Positions 1 through 7,987 are shown, numbered from the stretch's first letter. The stretch is DNA of 16,625 nt from Acidothermaceae bacterium (GCA_025925185.1 JAICLV010000047.1:1-16625), one strand, 5' to 3'. The notes: generated by a model not told the origin, from the sequence alone. Made by a program: numbers and translations.

Positions 1-13
1 AGGGGCTTAAGAG

Positions 14-307
14 ATGAGCGATCCAATGACCACGGACGACCCCAGAATCAAGCTGCGGCGAGAGCGCTTGGAGTTCGTCCAGGTCGACGGCGAGGTGGTC
101 GTGCTCGACAGCCGCGACTCGCTGTATTACTCCGTGAACGGGTCCGGCGGCGAGCTCTGGAGCGCGTTGCGGGCAGGCACGACCGAGTCCGACCTCGCGC
201 AACTCCTCATCGACCGCCACGGCATCGAGGCGACCCGGGCGCGCGCCGACGTCACGGCGTTCGTCACTCAGCTGACGGAGGCTGGCCTGCTCGAACGCAG
301 CGCGTGA
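14..307 (+). CDS. PqqD-family peptide-binding (RRE-like) protein, copy 1
   Basis: Small protein of 97 residues with the PqqD-like pattern: a beta-rich N-terminal half with the stretch VVVLDSRDSLYYSVNGSG (about residues 28-45), then LWSAL and an amphipathic helical half ending in LTEAGLLE. In this family such domains (RiPP recognition elements, also the B1 protein of lasso-peptide systems) bind a leader peptide and present it to a modifying enzyme. The ATG at 14 has AGGGG at 1-5, eight bases upstream, which supports this start; an in-frame ATG at 26 is possible. The stop TGA overlaps the GTG start of the asparagine-synthetase-like gene by four bases, so the two are translationally coupled and probably act together. 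What lies upstream is outside the window. The family assignment is good; the substrate is unknown. Confidence 0.8.
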   Translation: MSDPMTTDDPRIKLRRERLEFVQVDGEVVVLDSRDSLYYSVNGSGGELWSALRAGTTESDLAQLLIDRHGIEATRARADVTAFVTQLTEAGLLERSA

Positions 308-1446
308 GCGGCGAGTTTCGGCTGCGGCCAACGCCGCTGGAAATCGCCGCCGGCGTCATGTTCGGCGTGGACGACGAGGTGCCGCCGTTACCAGCCGACG
401 TCGCGGTCAGCCCGCACGAGGCGCTGCGCCGAGCGATCCGCGCCGGCTTGGCGCGACCGCCCTGCGTCGTCGCGTTCTCCGGCGGCCGCGACTCGTCCGC
501 CATGCTCGCGCTCGCCTGCGACGTCGCGCGCAAAGACGGCTTTCCGCTTCCCATCCCTGTCACCATGCGGTTTCCGGGTGTCGTTGAGGCGGATGAGACC
601 CACTGGCAGGAGATGGTCATCCGCCACCTGCGGCTCGCCGACTGGGTGCGGCTGGACTTCGCGGACGAACTGGACTACGTCGGGCCGTGGGCGCAACGCG
701 TGCTGCGCAAACACGGCGTGCTCTGGCCGGCGAACGACTACATCGACCTGCCGCTGCTGGAGCAGGCGGGCACCGGGTCGTTCGTCGACGGCGTCGACGG
801 CGACAGCGTGTTCAGCTCGAGCTATCTCCAGCTCATGCGGACGATACGCGGCCGCCGTCGGCCCGGCCGGCGCGCGTTGCGTGACGCGTTGTTCTTGCTG
901 AAATCGCGGACGGCGCGAGAACGGTCGGCGTACCGCGGCGCGCTTCGGTTGCCGTGGCTCACGCCGGCCGCTCAAGACGACATGCGCCGCCGGCTCGCTG
1001 TCGAGTTCGCCGCAGAGCCGTTCTCGTACGCCGAGCGCGTGCGCTGGTATCACCGCTCGCGATATCTCGGCGCGCTGCGATCGACAACCGAGCTGTTCGC
1101 GGCCGACTACGGGGTCACCGTGGTCCGGCCCTTGGTCGATCCGACGTTCCTCTCCTCGCTCGCGAGATCGATCGGCGCCGTTTCGTTCAACGGGCGCGGC
1201 GCGACGATGGCCTGGCTGTTCGGCGACCTGCTGCCGGCCGAGGTCATCAACCGCGAAACCAAGGCGAGCTTTCCCCACTACTGGGGCGAGGCCAGCAGAA
1301 ACCTCGCCGCCGAGTGGGACGGGGACGGTGTCGACAACCGCCTCGTCGACCGCGACGCGCTGCGCCGCGTGTGGCGGGCCGAGCGGGTCGATCATCGAAG
1401 CGCGCTGCTGATTCAGGCGGTCTGGCTGGCCCGAGACGGGGGCTAG
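304..1446 (+). CDS. Asparagine-synthetase-like ATP-pyrophosphatase, no amidotransferase domain (lasso C-like)
   Basis: 380 residues with the ATP-pyrophosphatase P-loop VAFSGGRDSSAML (SGGRDS at about residues 59-64), which binds ATP in asparagine synthetase and in the lasso cyclase (C protein), where it adenylates a carboxylate. Further family-like segments are FVDGVDGDSVFSS, VVRPLVDPTFL and NRETKASFPHYW. The N-terminal glutamine amidotransferase domain, with its Cys2 nucleophile, is absent: only about 50 residues precede the P-loop, whereas AsnB and most lasso cyclases are about 550-650 residues. It therefore should not draw ammonia from glutamine itself. Its GTG start overlaps the PqqD-like stop (GTGA), so it is coupled to that gene. 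Its stop lies in a CTAG shared with the stop of the convergent ABC transporter gene. I infer a carboxylate-activating RiPP enzyme; a plain asparagine-synthase relative is the alternative. Confidence 0.82.
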   Translation: MSGEFRLRPTPLEIAAGVMFGVDDEVPPLPADVAVSPHEALRRAIRAGLARPPCVVAFSGGRDSSAMLALACDVARKDGFPLPIPVTMRFPGVVEADETHWQEMVIRHLRLADWVRLDFADELDYVGPWAQRVLRKHGVLWPANDYIDLPLLEQAGTGSFVDGVDGDSVFSSSYLQLMRTIRGRRRPGRRALRDALFLLKSRTARERSAYRGALRLPWLTPAAQDDMRRRLAVEFAAEPFSYAERVRWYHRSRYLGALRSTTELFAADYGVTVVRPLVDPTFLSSLARSIGAVSFNGRGATMAWLFGDLLPAEVINRETKASFPHYWGEASRNLAAEWDGDGVDNRLVDRDALRRVWRAERVDHRSALLIQAVWLARDGG

Positions 1447-3350
1447 TCGACCTCGGCCCGATCGATGTACGCCGCGGCCTGCAGGCTGAACAGGTCTGCG
1501 TACAGCCCGCCCGAGCGCATGAGCTCGGCGTGCGAGCCGTCCTCCACGACACGGCCGGCGCGCAACACGTAGATGTGGTCCGCGTAGCGGACGCTTGAGA
1601 ATCGATGCGAGATCAGCAGCACGGTGCGGCCGCGCAGCAGGGTCTGCATCTTCTCGAACAGGTCGGCTTCCGCGCGCGGGTCGAGCGACGCCGACGGCTC
1701 GTCGAGGATGATGAACGGCGCGTCGCGGTAAAACGCGCGGGCCAACGCGATGCGCTGCCATTGGCCGAGCGATAGATCCTCGCCGCCCTTGAATTGCTTG
1801 CTGAGAATGGTGTCGTAGCCTGCCGGCAACGCCGAGATGATGTCGCGCGCGCCCGCGCCTGCGACCGCCCCGTCGAGCGCCGCGGCGTCGAGCCGGTCGG
1901 GGCGTCCCAGCGTGACGTTCTCGCGCGCGGTGAGTTGATAACGCACGAAGTCTTGGAAAATCACCGCGATCGAGTCGTGCATGCTGGCCGGTTCGAACTC
2001 CTCGACGTCGACGCCGTCCCAGGTGATCGCGCCGGCGTCCGGCTCGTAAAGACCGGCCAGCAGTTTGGCGAGTGTCGTCTTTCCGGAGCCGTTCTCGCCG
2101 ACGAGCGCGACGACCTGTCCTTGCCGAAGGGTCATGGACACTTCGTCGAGCGCCTCTCGACCGCTGCCGGGGTACGCGAACGACACCCGGTCGACCTGAA
2201 GGGTTGCGAAGCCGTGCGGCGCCGGACGTTGCGGCACGCGAGCCGCGGGCAGCGCGTGGCGACCGCGCGTGACGGCCCGCCGGACCGGCTTTTCGGTCAA
2301 GAACTCGTCGAGGTCTTGAAGGAACAGGCTGGACTCGAAGATCTGCTGCGCGCCGACCATCAGCGCGTTGATCTGGCCGGAGAGCATCCGGATGCCCACC
2401 ACGGCGCCCGCCACCTCCGACAAGGTCACGTGGTGGTGCTGGACGAGCCAAATCAGCACCACGAAGGTGATGATCAGCAAGCTCCCGGAGCTGGCGGCTC
2501 CGACCACGCCTAGGCGCTGCTTGGCGCGCACGTGGACGCGAAGGGCGGCGACGAAAGTGTCGTAAACCTCGTCGTACCGGCGGCGCAGCGTCGGAACGGC
2601 GCCGAAGGCGCGCAACTCCTTCGCTTCACTGCGGCCGGTCAGCGTGGTGTCGAGGTAGTCGCGCATGCGTTGCGTGGGTGTTTGCGCGACCGCGAACTCG
2701 AACTCCCGCCTGCTCACGCGTCGGCCGGTCAACCACAGCGGCACCCCGGCGAGCACGATCAGCGGAAGCAACAACGGTTGGATGACCACGACCGCGATCG
2801 CGAGACTGATGGCGCCCGCGCCGCCACCGACGAACGTGATCAGGCCGGTCGTCAGAAAGTACGGACGGGTCGCGGCGCTGGTCTCGACGCGCCGCAGCCG
2901 GTCGTAGAAGTCGGAGGTCTCGTAGGCCCAAAGATCGACCGCGCCCGCGACGTCCAAGATGCGGGCCTTGGTCAGGCGTTCGGCGAGTTCGGCGAGCAGC
3001 CGCTGCTGCTGGCGCACGATGATGTCGGCGATGCCGCCGTACGTGATCAAGGCCGCGAGCGCGACGATCGGCGCGATCGCGTCCGTCACGGGCGCGCCGG
3101 TCTGCGATCGAAGCAGGGCGGCGACGACCTTGGTCACGAAATAGACCTGGACGGCGGTGACGAGTCCGCTCACCAGCTGCAGCGACCAGCTCAAGATGAA
3201 CGCGCGCCGGTCGGCCTGCCACACCAACGAGATCGCGCTGCGCAACAAGCGCGGCAACGATCGAACCGACTTGCGGCGGCGGCGCGCCTGCGCCTCGATC
3301 TCGATCGGGTCGGTGGTCGCCGCGTCGGTCTCGCCTTCGCTCACGCCCAC
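1443..3350 (-). CDS. ABC exporter, fused membrane and ATPase domains
   Basis: 635-residue half-transporter. The N-terminal 45-345 region is hydrophobic with several membrane segments, for example around AFILSWSLQLVSGLVTAVQVYFV and the paired hydrophobic stretches near IAVVVIQPLLLPLIVL. The ATPase domain follows: Walker A GENGSGKTT (about 417-425), signature LSLGQ (about 525), Walker B FIILDEP (about 550) and switch-loop ISHR (about 580), all intact, so it should be active. There is no N-terminal C39 peptidase domain. This type is common as the exporter (D protein) of lasso and related peptide clusters, and it lies tail to tail with the PqqD/asparagine-synthetase pair. The start is GTG at 3350; a second GTG at 3344 with GGGTGG just upstream is equally plausible. 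It begins 59 bases after the mazG stop on the same strand, so read-through from mazG is possible. The substrate cannot be told from sequence. Confidence 0.88.
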   Translation of the reverse strand: MGVSEGETDAATTDPIEIEAQARRRRKSVRSLPRLLRSAISLVWQADRRAFILSWSLQLVSGLVTAVQVYFVTKVVAALLRSQTGAPVTDAIAPIVALAALITYGGIADIIVRQQQRLLAELAERLTKARILDVAGAVDLWAYETSDFYDRLRRVETSAATRPYFLTTGLITFVGGGAGAISLAIAVVVIQPLLLPLIVLAGVPLWLTGRRVSRREFEFAVAQTPTQRMRDYLDTTLTGRSEAKELRAFGAVPTLRRRYDEVYDTFVAALRVHVRAKQRLGVVGAASSGSLLIITFVVLIWLVQHHHVTLSEVAGAVVGIRMLSGQINALMVGAQQIFESSLFLQDLDEFLTEKPVRRAVTRGRHALPAARVPQRPAPHGFATLQVDRVSFAYPGSGREALDEVSMTLRQGQVVALVGENGSGKTTLAKLLAGLYEPDAGAITWDGVDVEEFEPASMHDSIAVIFQDFVRYQLTARENVTLGRPDRLDAAALDGAVAGAGARDIISALPAGYDTILSKQFKGGEDLSLGQWQRIALARAFYRDAPFIILDEPSASLDPRAEADLFEKMQTLLRGRTVLLISHRFSSVRYADHIYVLRAGRVVEDGSHAELMRSGGLYADLFSLQAAAYIDRAEVD

Positions 3351-3409
3351 CCCGCTCGGCCCGCTCGTTCGGTCACGTCACTGATTGTCGCGGGCGGGGC
3401 CGCGCGGCG

Positions 3410-4126
3410 TCAGCGGGTTGACCCGATTTCACCTCCGTGCCCGGCTTCGGCTGTCTCGGCCAGCAGGACACGTGATCGGTAGCGCCGAGCGGCCGCGCGC
3501 AGCGCGGTCTCGGCATCGACCCCGCCGGACCGGGCGAGCGCGACAACGGCGAGCAACAACTCGCCGATGCTCTCGTCGTCCACGGTCGTTGGCACTTCGA
3601 CGGACGACGTGACCGGCACGTCCACGCCCGCCTTCGCGGTGCGGCCGAGCAAGGCGGAGGCGAGCGCTAGCGCCGGCTGGCCCATCGGGACGCCGTCGAC
3701 CGCGGACGTGCGGCCCTTCTCGACGGCCTTCAACTGCTCCCAGTTCGCCTCGACGTCACTGGCGGTGGCGGCCGACGCGGACCCGAACACGTGCGGGTGT
3801 CGGCGGACGAGCTTGTCGACGATGTCACCAGCGACGTCGTCGATCGTCCAGCCGCCACCGTCGGAGCTCGGCCGCTCGGCGGCGATGCGCGAGTGGAAGA
3901 CGACCTGCAACAAGACGTCGCCGAGCTCCTCGCGCAGGGCCTCGTCGTCGCCGTCCTCGATCGCGTCGGCGGTCTCGTAGGCCTCTTCGAGCAGGTATTT
4001 CACCAGCGAGGCGTGCGTCTGCTCGGCGTCCCACGGGCAGCCGCCCGGCGAGCGCAGCCGGTCCATCACCTCGACAAGGTCGAGGAACCGGCTGCCCGGT
4101 CGGTCGTTCGACGCGGCCACAGACAA
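3410..4126 (-). CDS. mazG: MazG-type nucleoside triphosphate pyrophosphohydrolase
   Basis: 238 residues with one MazG domain. MazG enzymes hydrolyse (d)NTPs to the monophosphate and pyrophosphate and clean non-canonical nucleotides from the pool. The diagnostic block is seen at residues 19-80: EVMDRLRSPGGCPWD, then the metal-binding helices with EEAYE (47-51) and EELGD (66-70), followed by VLLQVVFHS. WTIDDV and RRHPHVFG further on are also typical. The C-terminal third (after about 150) is less conserved. The TTG at 4126 lies two bases after the lipoprotein stop; a GTG at 4120 is an alternative, and neither has a strong ribosome site, suggesting coupling to the upstream gene. mazG next to mfd and a lipoprotein gene is a known actinobacterial arrangement. 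Confidence 0.93.
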   Translation of the reverse strand: MSVAASNDRPGSRFLDLVEVMDRLRSPGGCPWDAEQTHASLVKYLLEEAYETADAIEDGDDEALREELGDVLLQVVFHSRIAAERPSSDGGGWTIDDVAGDIVDKLVRRHPHVFGSASAATASDVEANWEQLKAVEKGRTSAVDGVPMGQPALALASALLGRTAKAGVDVPVTSSVEVPTTVDDESIGELLLAVVALARSGGVDAETALRAAARRYRSRVLLAETAEAGHGGEIGSTR

Positions 4127-4128
4127 CG

Positions 4129-5094
4129 TCAGCCCAACGGCGACGATGAGGCGGCCGACGACGGCGCCGCTGACGACAGCTTGCCGTTCGCCGCGACGAC
4201 TCCGCCCTGGTCGGAGTCCCAGGTGCCGTAGCGCGGGTTGACGGTGATGCCGCCGGCTTTCTTCGCCACGCTGTCGAGGTACCGAGCGAACACCGCGGCC
4301 TCGATTTGTTGGCCCTGCTGGTTTCCGGACTGCTGGTTGGCGGCGTCGATCTCCTCGAGCGTCTCGCTCGTGCGCGAGATCAGATGGACGACGTGCCAGC
4401 CGAACTGCGTCTGGACGACGAAGTAACTGCCCACCTTCGCGGTGTCGACCGCGTCGGCGAACTTCGTGACGAACTGCGCGGACGGCGCGGTGCCGAGGTC
4501 ACCGCCGTTCGCGGCGCTCGCGGTGTCGGTCGACTGCGACTTGGCGAGGTCGGCGAACGAGCTCGGGTCGGCCTTCACCTGAGCGAGGAGCTTGTCGGCG
4601 GTGTTCTCGTCTTTCACCAAGATGTGCGCGACGTGGACAACGGGGGTCTCGATCTTCGGCGCGAGCTTGGTTTGCAGCGTCGCGTAATAGAAGTAGTCGT
4701 GGACGTCGTCGGGGGCGATGCCGTGCGCCGCGGCGTCCTTGTCGAGCGCCTCCTGGCTGCCCTCCTGCTTGAGCACGGAGGAGATCGTGTTGCCGACCTC
4801 CCCCTCGCTGACGGTGACCCCTGTGTCGCGGGCCGCGATGTCGAGGAGGTGGTGGCTGATCAGGTTGGTCAGTTCCTGCCGCTGCACGGCGGCGGTGTCG
4901 GAGCCGCTGCTCGCCGCGAAGGTCGGGTCGGCCAGCGTCCGGTTGGTCAGGGCTTGCAGCTCGGCGACCGTGATGCGGTCGTCGCCGACGGTGGCCGCCG
5001 CGCCAGGGTGCGCTGCTCCGCACGCGCTGAGCGTGAGCCCGCCGACCGCGACGAGCGCGGCGAACCCCATGGTCGCCGAGCGAGCATGAAACAC
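4129..5094 (-). CDS. SurA/PrsA-like lipoprotein, parvulin-type peptidyl-prolyl isomerase
   Basis: Start set at the GTG at 5094: GGAGGG at 5101-5106 sits six bases upstream, and the signal peptide begins there. Longer in-frame starts add a charged stretch that would hide the signal. The 321-residue protein opens with FHARSATMGFAALVAVGG and a lipobox LSAC with Cys25, so it should be a lipid-anchored extracytoplasmic protein. A SurA_N-like helical region follows (GDDRITVAELQALTNRTLAD onward), then a parvulin rotamase domain at about 155-245 (VAHILVK, SFADLAKSQS, NGGDLG, FGWHVVHL). The Ser/Ala-rich C-terminus is probably disordered. The expected role is folding of exported proteins. It lies two bases upstream of mazG. 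Its ancestral upstream neighbour mfd is now separated from it by about 3 kb of insertion sequences. Confidence 0.9.
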   Translation of the reverse strand: MFHARSATMGFAALVAVGGLTLSACGAAHPGAAATVGDDRITVAELQALTNRTLADPTFAASSGSDTAAVQRQELTNLISHHLLDIAARDTGVTVSEGEVGNTISSVLKQEGSQEALDKDAAAHGIAPDDVHDYFYYATLQTKLAPKIETPVVHVAHILVKDENTADKLLAQVKADPSSFADLAKSQSTDTASAANGGDLGTAPSAQFVTKFADAVDTAKVGSYFVVQTQFGWHVVHLISRTSETLEEIDAANQQSGNQQGQQIEAAVFARYLDSVAKKAGGITVNPRYGTWDSDQGGVVAANGKLSSAAPSSAASSSPLG

Positions 5095-5366
5095 GGCTGT
5101 CCCTCCGGTTGGTGAGTTGCGAATCGCCGAGCGGACCTGGCGGAGTGGACCTCGCAGGGTGACGCGGCGGAAGCGCAAACGCCGACCAGGCTACCTGCTG
5201 CGGCTGAGCCAGGCCCCGCCGCCTTCACCGCAAGCCAAGGTGCAAGGATACTGGCGCTATTACCAGAATCATCGCGGCACCGCTCGCGTTCAAATCGCCG
5301 TCGCATTGCGGCGCGACGCTGATCGGCGACGCCGAACGCGTCCGGGCGCTGCGAGCGGCTCGCGCA
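5095..5366. other. Non-coding leader region of the lipoprotein gene
   Basis: This 272-base stretch lies between the lipoprotein start and the IS30 border. The only clear element is the ribosome-binding site GGAGGG at 5101-5106 (minus strand). Reading frames across it are short, arginine-rich and unlike any family, so I take it as non-coding. It presumably holds the promoter for the lipoprotein and mazG, but I see no convincing -35/-10 pair. Confidence 0.5.
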
Positions 5367-5370
5367 CTAG

Positions 5371-5386
5371 ATGATTGATTCCAAGG
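5371..5386 (+). repeat. IS30 left terminal inverted repeat
   Basis: ATGATTGATTCCAAGG, an exact inverted match to 6805-6820. It is preceded by CTAG at 5367-5370, which is also present outside the right repeat. Inward of these 16 bases the two ends no longer match. Confidence 0.9.
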
Positions 5387-5507
5387 CTGACCAGCCATAG
5401 AAACGAGCGCCTGTTTTGCGGCAAGGCAGATCAGCGCGGAAACTCTTGGTCGCTATGGGGCCCCGCGATCAGGGGATTGTCGCAACACCCTGACGGCCAG
5501 GAGGCCG

Positions 5508-6695
5508 ATGATGGGTGGTTGGAACCGTTTGACTGTGGCCGCTGAGCGGCAGGTGTTGGACCTGCTGGCGAGCGGTGTTCATGGCCTGCAGGTCGCGGCG
5601 TTGACGGGCGTGTCGAAGTCGAAGGTGTACGCGCTGCGGCAGCAGGCTGGCGGGGTGTTCCGACCTGCGAATGCCAGCTATGACAAGCGTTATCTCTGCC
5701 GCGAGAATCGGTATGAGATCGCCCGGTTACGCGATCAGCAGTTGTCGGTGCGGCAAATCGCGACCCGGATCGGGCGGGCCGCCTCGACGGTCAGCCGCGA
5801 GTTGCGCCGCAACGCCCGCGCCAGCACCGGCAACTATGAGCCCGAGCATGCCGACCGGCTGGCGTGGGAGCGGCAACGCCGGCCCAAGCCGTCGAAGCTG
5901 TCGCGGCATCCGGTGTTGCGCGAGAAGGTGCAAGAGTTGCTGGACAAACGCTATTCGCCGGATCAGGTGAGCGGACGGTTGAAGCTGTTGCACCCGAACG
6001 ACCCGCTGATGCGCGTCAGCCACGAGACGATCTATCAAAGCCTGTACGTCTACCCGCGTGGTGAGCTCAAACGCGAACTGAAAGCCCATCTACGCCGGGG
6101 CCGGGCGTTGCGGCAACGCCGCGGGGGAACCGAGCGGCGTGGGCAGATCCGCGACGCGGTGTCCATCCATGACCGGCCCGAAGAAATCGAGTCCCGGCTG
6201 GTGCCCGGCCACCACGAAGGCGACCTGATCATGGGGTCGTCGGCGTCGAACTCTGCGGTTGGCACCATCGTCGAACGCACCACCGGCCGGGTCGTCTTGG
6301 TGCCCCTACCCGAGGGGCACACCGCGGACAAGGTCGCCGATGCGGTCATCGCCCAGATGAGCGCGCTGCCGCCCTGGTTCGCCAAAACGCTGACCTGGGA
6401 TCGCGGCCACGAGATGGCCGGGCACGCCAAGGTCACGGCAGCCACGAACATCGCCGTGTATTTCGCCGATCCGTACTGCCCCTACCAGCGCGGCAGCAAC
6501 GAAAACACCAATGGGCTGCTGCGCGAATACCTACCCAAAGGCAGCGACCTATCGGCCCACACCGCCGCCGAGCTGCGAGCCATCGCCGACGAACTCAACG
6601 ACCGGCCACGCAAACGCCTCGGCTACCACACACCCAATGAAGCCTTCGCTAACCTGCTAGCTCAAGAACAAGCCCGTGTTGCGACGACCACATGA
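5508..6695 (+). CDS. IS30-family transposase
   Basis: 395 residues, uninterrupted. It has two helix-turn-helix regions, about 8-45 (VAALTGVSKSKVYALRQ) and about 62-104, where ENRYEIARLRDQQLSVRQIA and STVSRELRRN are the IS30 hallmark. The DDE catalytic core follows, with D239 in GDLIMG, D298 in TWDRGHE and E332 in GSNENTNGLLREYLPKG. The 33-residue D298-E332 spacing is the DD(33)E of the IS30 family. All catalytic residues are present, so it should be active. Two ATG codons lie in tandem at 5508 and 5511; AGGAGG at 5499-5504 is three bases from the first and six from the second, so 5511 is the better-spaced start. The gene lies wholly inside the inverted repeats and needs no programmed frameshift. 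Confidence 0.95.
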   Translation: MMGGWNRLTVAAERQVLDLLASGVHGLQVAALTGVSKSKVYALRQQAGGVFRPANASYDKRYLCRENRYEIARLRDQQLSVRQIATRIGRAASTVSRELRRNARASTGNYEPEHADRLAWERQRRPKPSKLSRHPVLREKVQELLDKRYSPDQVSGRLKLLHPNDPLMRVSHETIYQSLYVYPRGELKRELKAHLRRGRALRQRRGGTERRGQIRDAVSIHDRPEEIESRLVPGHHEGDLIMGSSASNSAVGTIVERTTGRVVLVPLPEGHTADKVADAVIAQMSALPPWFAKTLTWDRGHEMAGHAKVTAATNIAVYFADPYCPYQRGSNENTNGLLREYLPKGSDLSAHTAAELRAIADELNDRPRKRLGYHTPNEAFANLLAQEQARVATTT

Positions 6696-6804
6696 TTTCA
6701 CCGGCTGGAAGTTTCCAAGTTGACCAACGAAGACGTTGACTTGGCGAGTGTGCGACGACGACGCGGTCGGGCGAGACGGAGACGGCCCGGCCTCCGGCAA
6801 CGCC

Positions 6805-6820
6805 CCTTGGAATCAATCAT
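6805..6820 (-). repeat. IS30 right terminal inverted repeat
   Basis: CCTTGGAATCAATCAT, the exact inverse of the left end, followed by CTAG at 6821-6824. The last four bases (TCAT) plus CTAG are the eight bases duplicated by the IS1595 insertion. Confidence 0.9.
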
Positions 6821-6824
6821 CTAG
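6817..6824. repeat. 8-bp target duplication of the IS1595 element, left copy
   Basis: TCATCTAG immediately outside the left inverted repeat. It is made of the last four bases of the IS30 right end plus CTAG, and is identical to 8356-8363. Confidence 0.93.
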
Positions 6825-6850
6825 ATGACCTCTCCATCTAACGGCGGTAA
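6825..6850 (+). repeat. IS1595 left terminal inverted repeat
   Basis: 26 bases beginning ATGACCTCTCCA and ending CGGCGGTAA, an exact inverse of 8330-8355. The last base is the A of the first possible transposase start codon. Confidence 0.95.
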
Positions 6851-7947
6851 TGATTGGTGTTTTCAGCGCCGATAGACAAAGCATGTACACGATCAAGCCA
6901 CTGGCCAACGTGGAGTATCCGGCGACAGCAGTGCAGTTCGCAGCGTGGTTCCCCGATGACGAAGCGTGCCTGGACTACCTTGCGTGGCTACGTTGGGGCG
7001 ACGGCGAGTTCGTCTGTCACCTGTGCGGGAGCGACGGGCAGGGTTGGCAGCGCTCAGATCGGATGAGCTGGGACTGCGGCGCGTGCGGGCGGCGTTCGAC
7101 GCCGACCTCGGGCACGATCTTCCACCGGACCCGCACCCCGTTGACGGTATGGTTTCGCGCCGGTTGGGAGCTGACGACCCGAGCCAACGGCGTCTCCGCG
7201 CGCGGCGTTCAGCGCACCCTCGGCCTTGGGTCTTACCAGACGGCATGGACGATGCTGCATCGCTACCGAAGGGCCATGGTCGATCCGCTGCGGTCCAAAC
7301 TCGTCGGCACCGTCGAGGTCGACGAGATGTTCATTAGCGGCAGGTACAAGGCTGGCAAGCCAGGCCGGTCCTATGCGCCCAACAAGACGACCGTGCTTGC
7401 GGCCGCCGAGGTGCTGCCCAAGGGGATCGGGCGCTGTCGGCTGGTCGTGATGGCGGACCAGACGGCCGAGTCGATGCGCGCAGCGATCCGCAGCAGCATC
7501 GAACTCGGCTCCACCTTGCGCACGGACGCATTCGGTGCGCTGGCCAAAGCGGCAGAGGGCTATGTGCACCAGCGCGTCACGGTGTCGCGGTCTGGGGTCC
7601 CTGCGCACCTCCATTTTCCCGCTGTCTCCCGGGTGCAGGCTCAGTCGCAGCGGTGGCTGCTTGGCACACTGCAGGGTGCGGTCGAACCCGGGCATTTGCA
7701 GGGGTACCTGGGTGAGTTCGAGTTTCGGTTCAACCGCAGGCATGCTCGTAAACCCGGGCTGCTGTTCTACCGGCTGCTGGAACAAGCCGTCGCGACCGGG
7801 CCGGTCGGGTACCGCGACATTGCCATCGGCGGCACGCGCCCGCGCGATGAAGAGAAGATGCCGACCGCGCCCGCAGGGGTCCGCGGGCTACCGGCGAGCC
7901 TGGCGCAGCCCGACGCAGGCAGGCCGTGGCGACTGGTGTCCCGCTGA
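6850..7947 (+). CDS. IS1595-family (ISXO2-like) transposase
   Basis: 365 residues. An N-terminal zinc-ribbon has paired cysteines in VCHLCG and DCGACG, and is followed by the family segments GTIFHRTRTPL and WTMLHRYRRAM. The catalytic core shows D158 in VEVDEMF and D226 in RTDAF, and the C-terminal family block RWLLGTLQG..HLQGYLGEFEFRFNRR. The region just before that block reads VSRVQAQSQRW (259-269), where relatives as I recall them carry a conserved His, often an Asn, and a Lys (pattern VHxVxSNLKRW). Here those positions are Ser260, Gln265 and Gln267, so catalytic competence is uncertain although the frame is open throughout. The start at 6850 touches the inverted repeat; ATG at 6883 (12th codon) is a reasonable alternative, and neither has a clear ribosome site. 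Confidence 0.92.
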   Translation: MIGVFSADRQSMYTIKPLANVEYPATAVQFAAWFPDDEACLDYLAWLRWGDGEFVCHLCGSDGQGWQRSDRMSWDCGACGRRSTPTSGTIFHRTRTPLTVWFRAGWELTTRANGVSARGVQRTLGLGSYQTAWTMLHRYRRAMVDPLRSKLVGTVEVDEMFISGRYKAGKPGRSYAPNKTTVLAAAEVLPKGIGRCRLVVMADQTAESMRAAIRSSIELGSTLRTDAFGALAKAAEGYVHQRVTVSRSGVPAHLHFPAVSRVQAQSQRWLLGTLQGAVEPGHLQGYLGEFEFRFNRRHARKPGLLFYRLLEQAVATGPVGYRDIAIGGTRPRDEEKMPTAPAGVRGLPASLAQPDAGRPWRLVSR

Positions 7948-7987
7948 CTTCGAGACGCCAGCCGGTCGAACTGGCATCCTTGGCCCC

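Larger units (their letters stand above)
5371..6820 (+). mobile_element. IS30-family insertion sequence, structurally complete (1450 bp)
   Basis: A single full-length IS30-type transposase gene is bounded by perfect 16-bp inverted repeats (5371-5386 and 6805-6820). The element is flanked on both sides by CTAG (5367-5370 and 6821-6824), either a 4-bp target duplication or part of a 20-bp inverted repeat; CTAG is its own complement, so the sequence alone cannot decide. Non-coding parts are 5387-5507 upstream of the gene and 6696-6804 downstream. The right border was later hit by the IS1595 element, but the insertion lies just outside the inverted repeat, so the IS30 copy itself is unbroken. Confidence 0.9.

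Noticed and set aside
388..2451. Long 687-codon open frame on the minus strand
   Set aside because: It is antisense to the asparagine-synthetase-like gene and out of frame within the ABC transporter; the translation is Arg/Ala-rich with no family motif. Such shadow frames are expected at high GC.
2532..3482. 316-codon plus-strand open frame opposite the ABC transporter
   Set aside because: It covers the membrane domain of a clear ABC exporter on the other strand; no recognisable domain, highly charged translation.
5117..5374. 85-codon plus-strand frame upstream of the lipoprotein gene
   Set aside because: Very Arg-rich, no ribosome site, ends inside the IS30 border; treated as non-coding leader.
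7535..7987. N-terminal extension of the passenger gene across the transposase
   Set aside because: The frame is open, but this part overlaps the conserved transposase core in another frame and has no protein-like features; the ATG at 7988 after the transposase stop is the sensible start.
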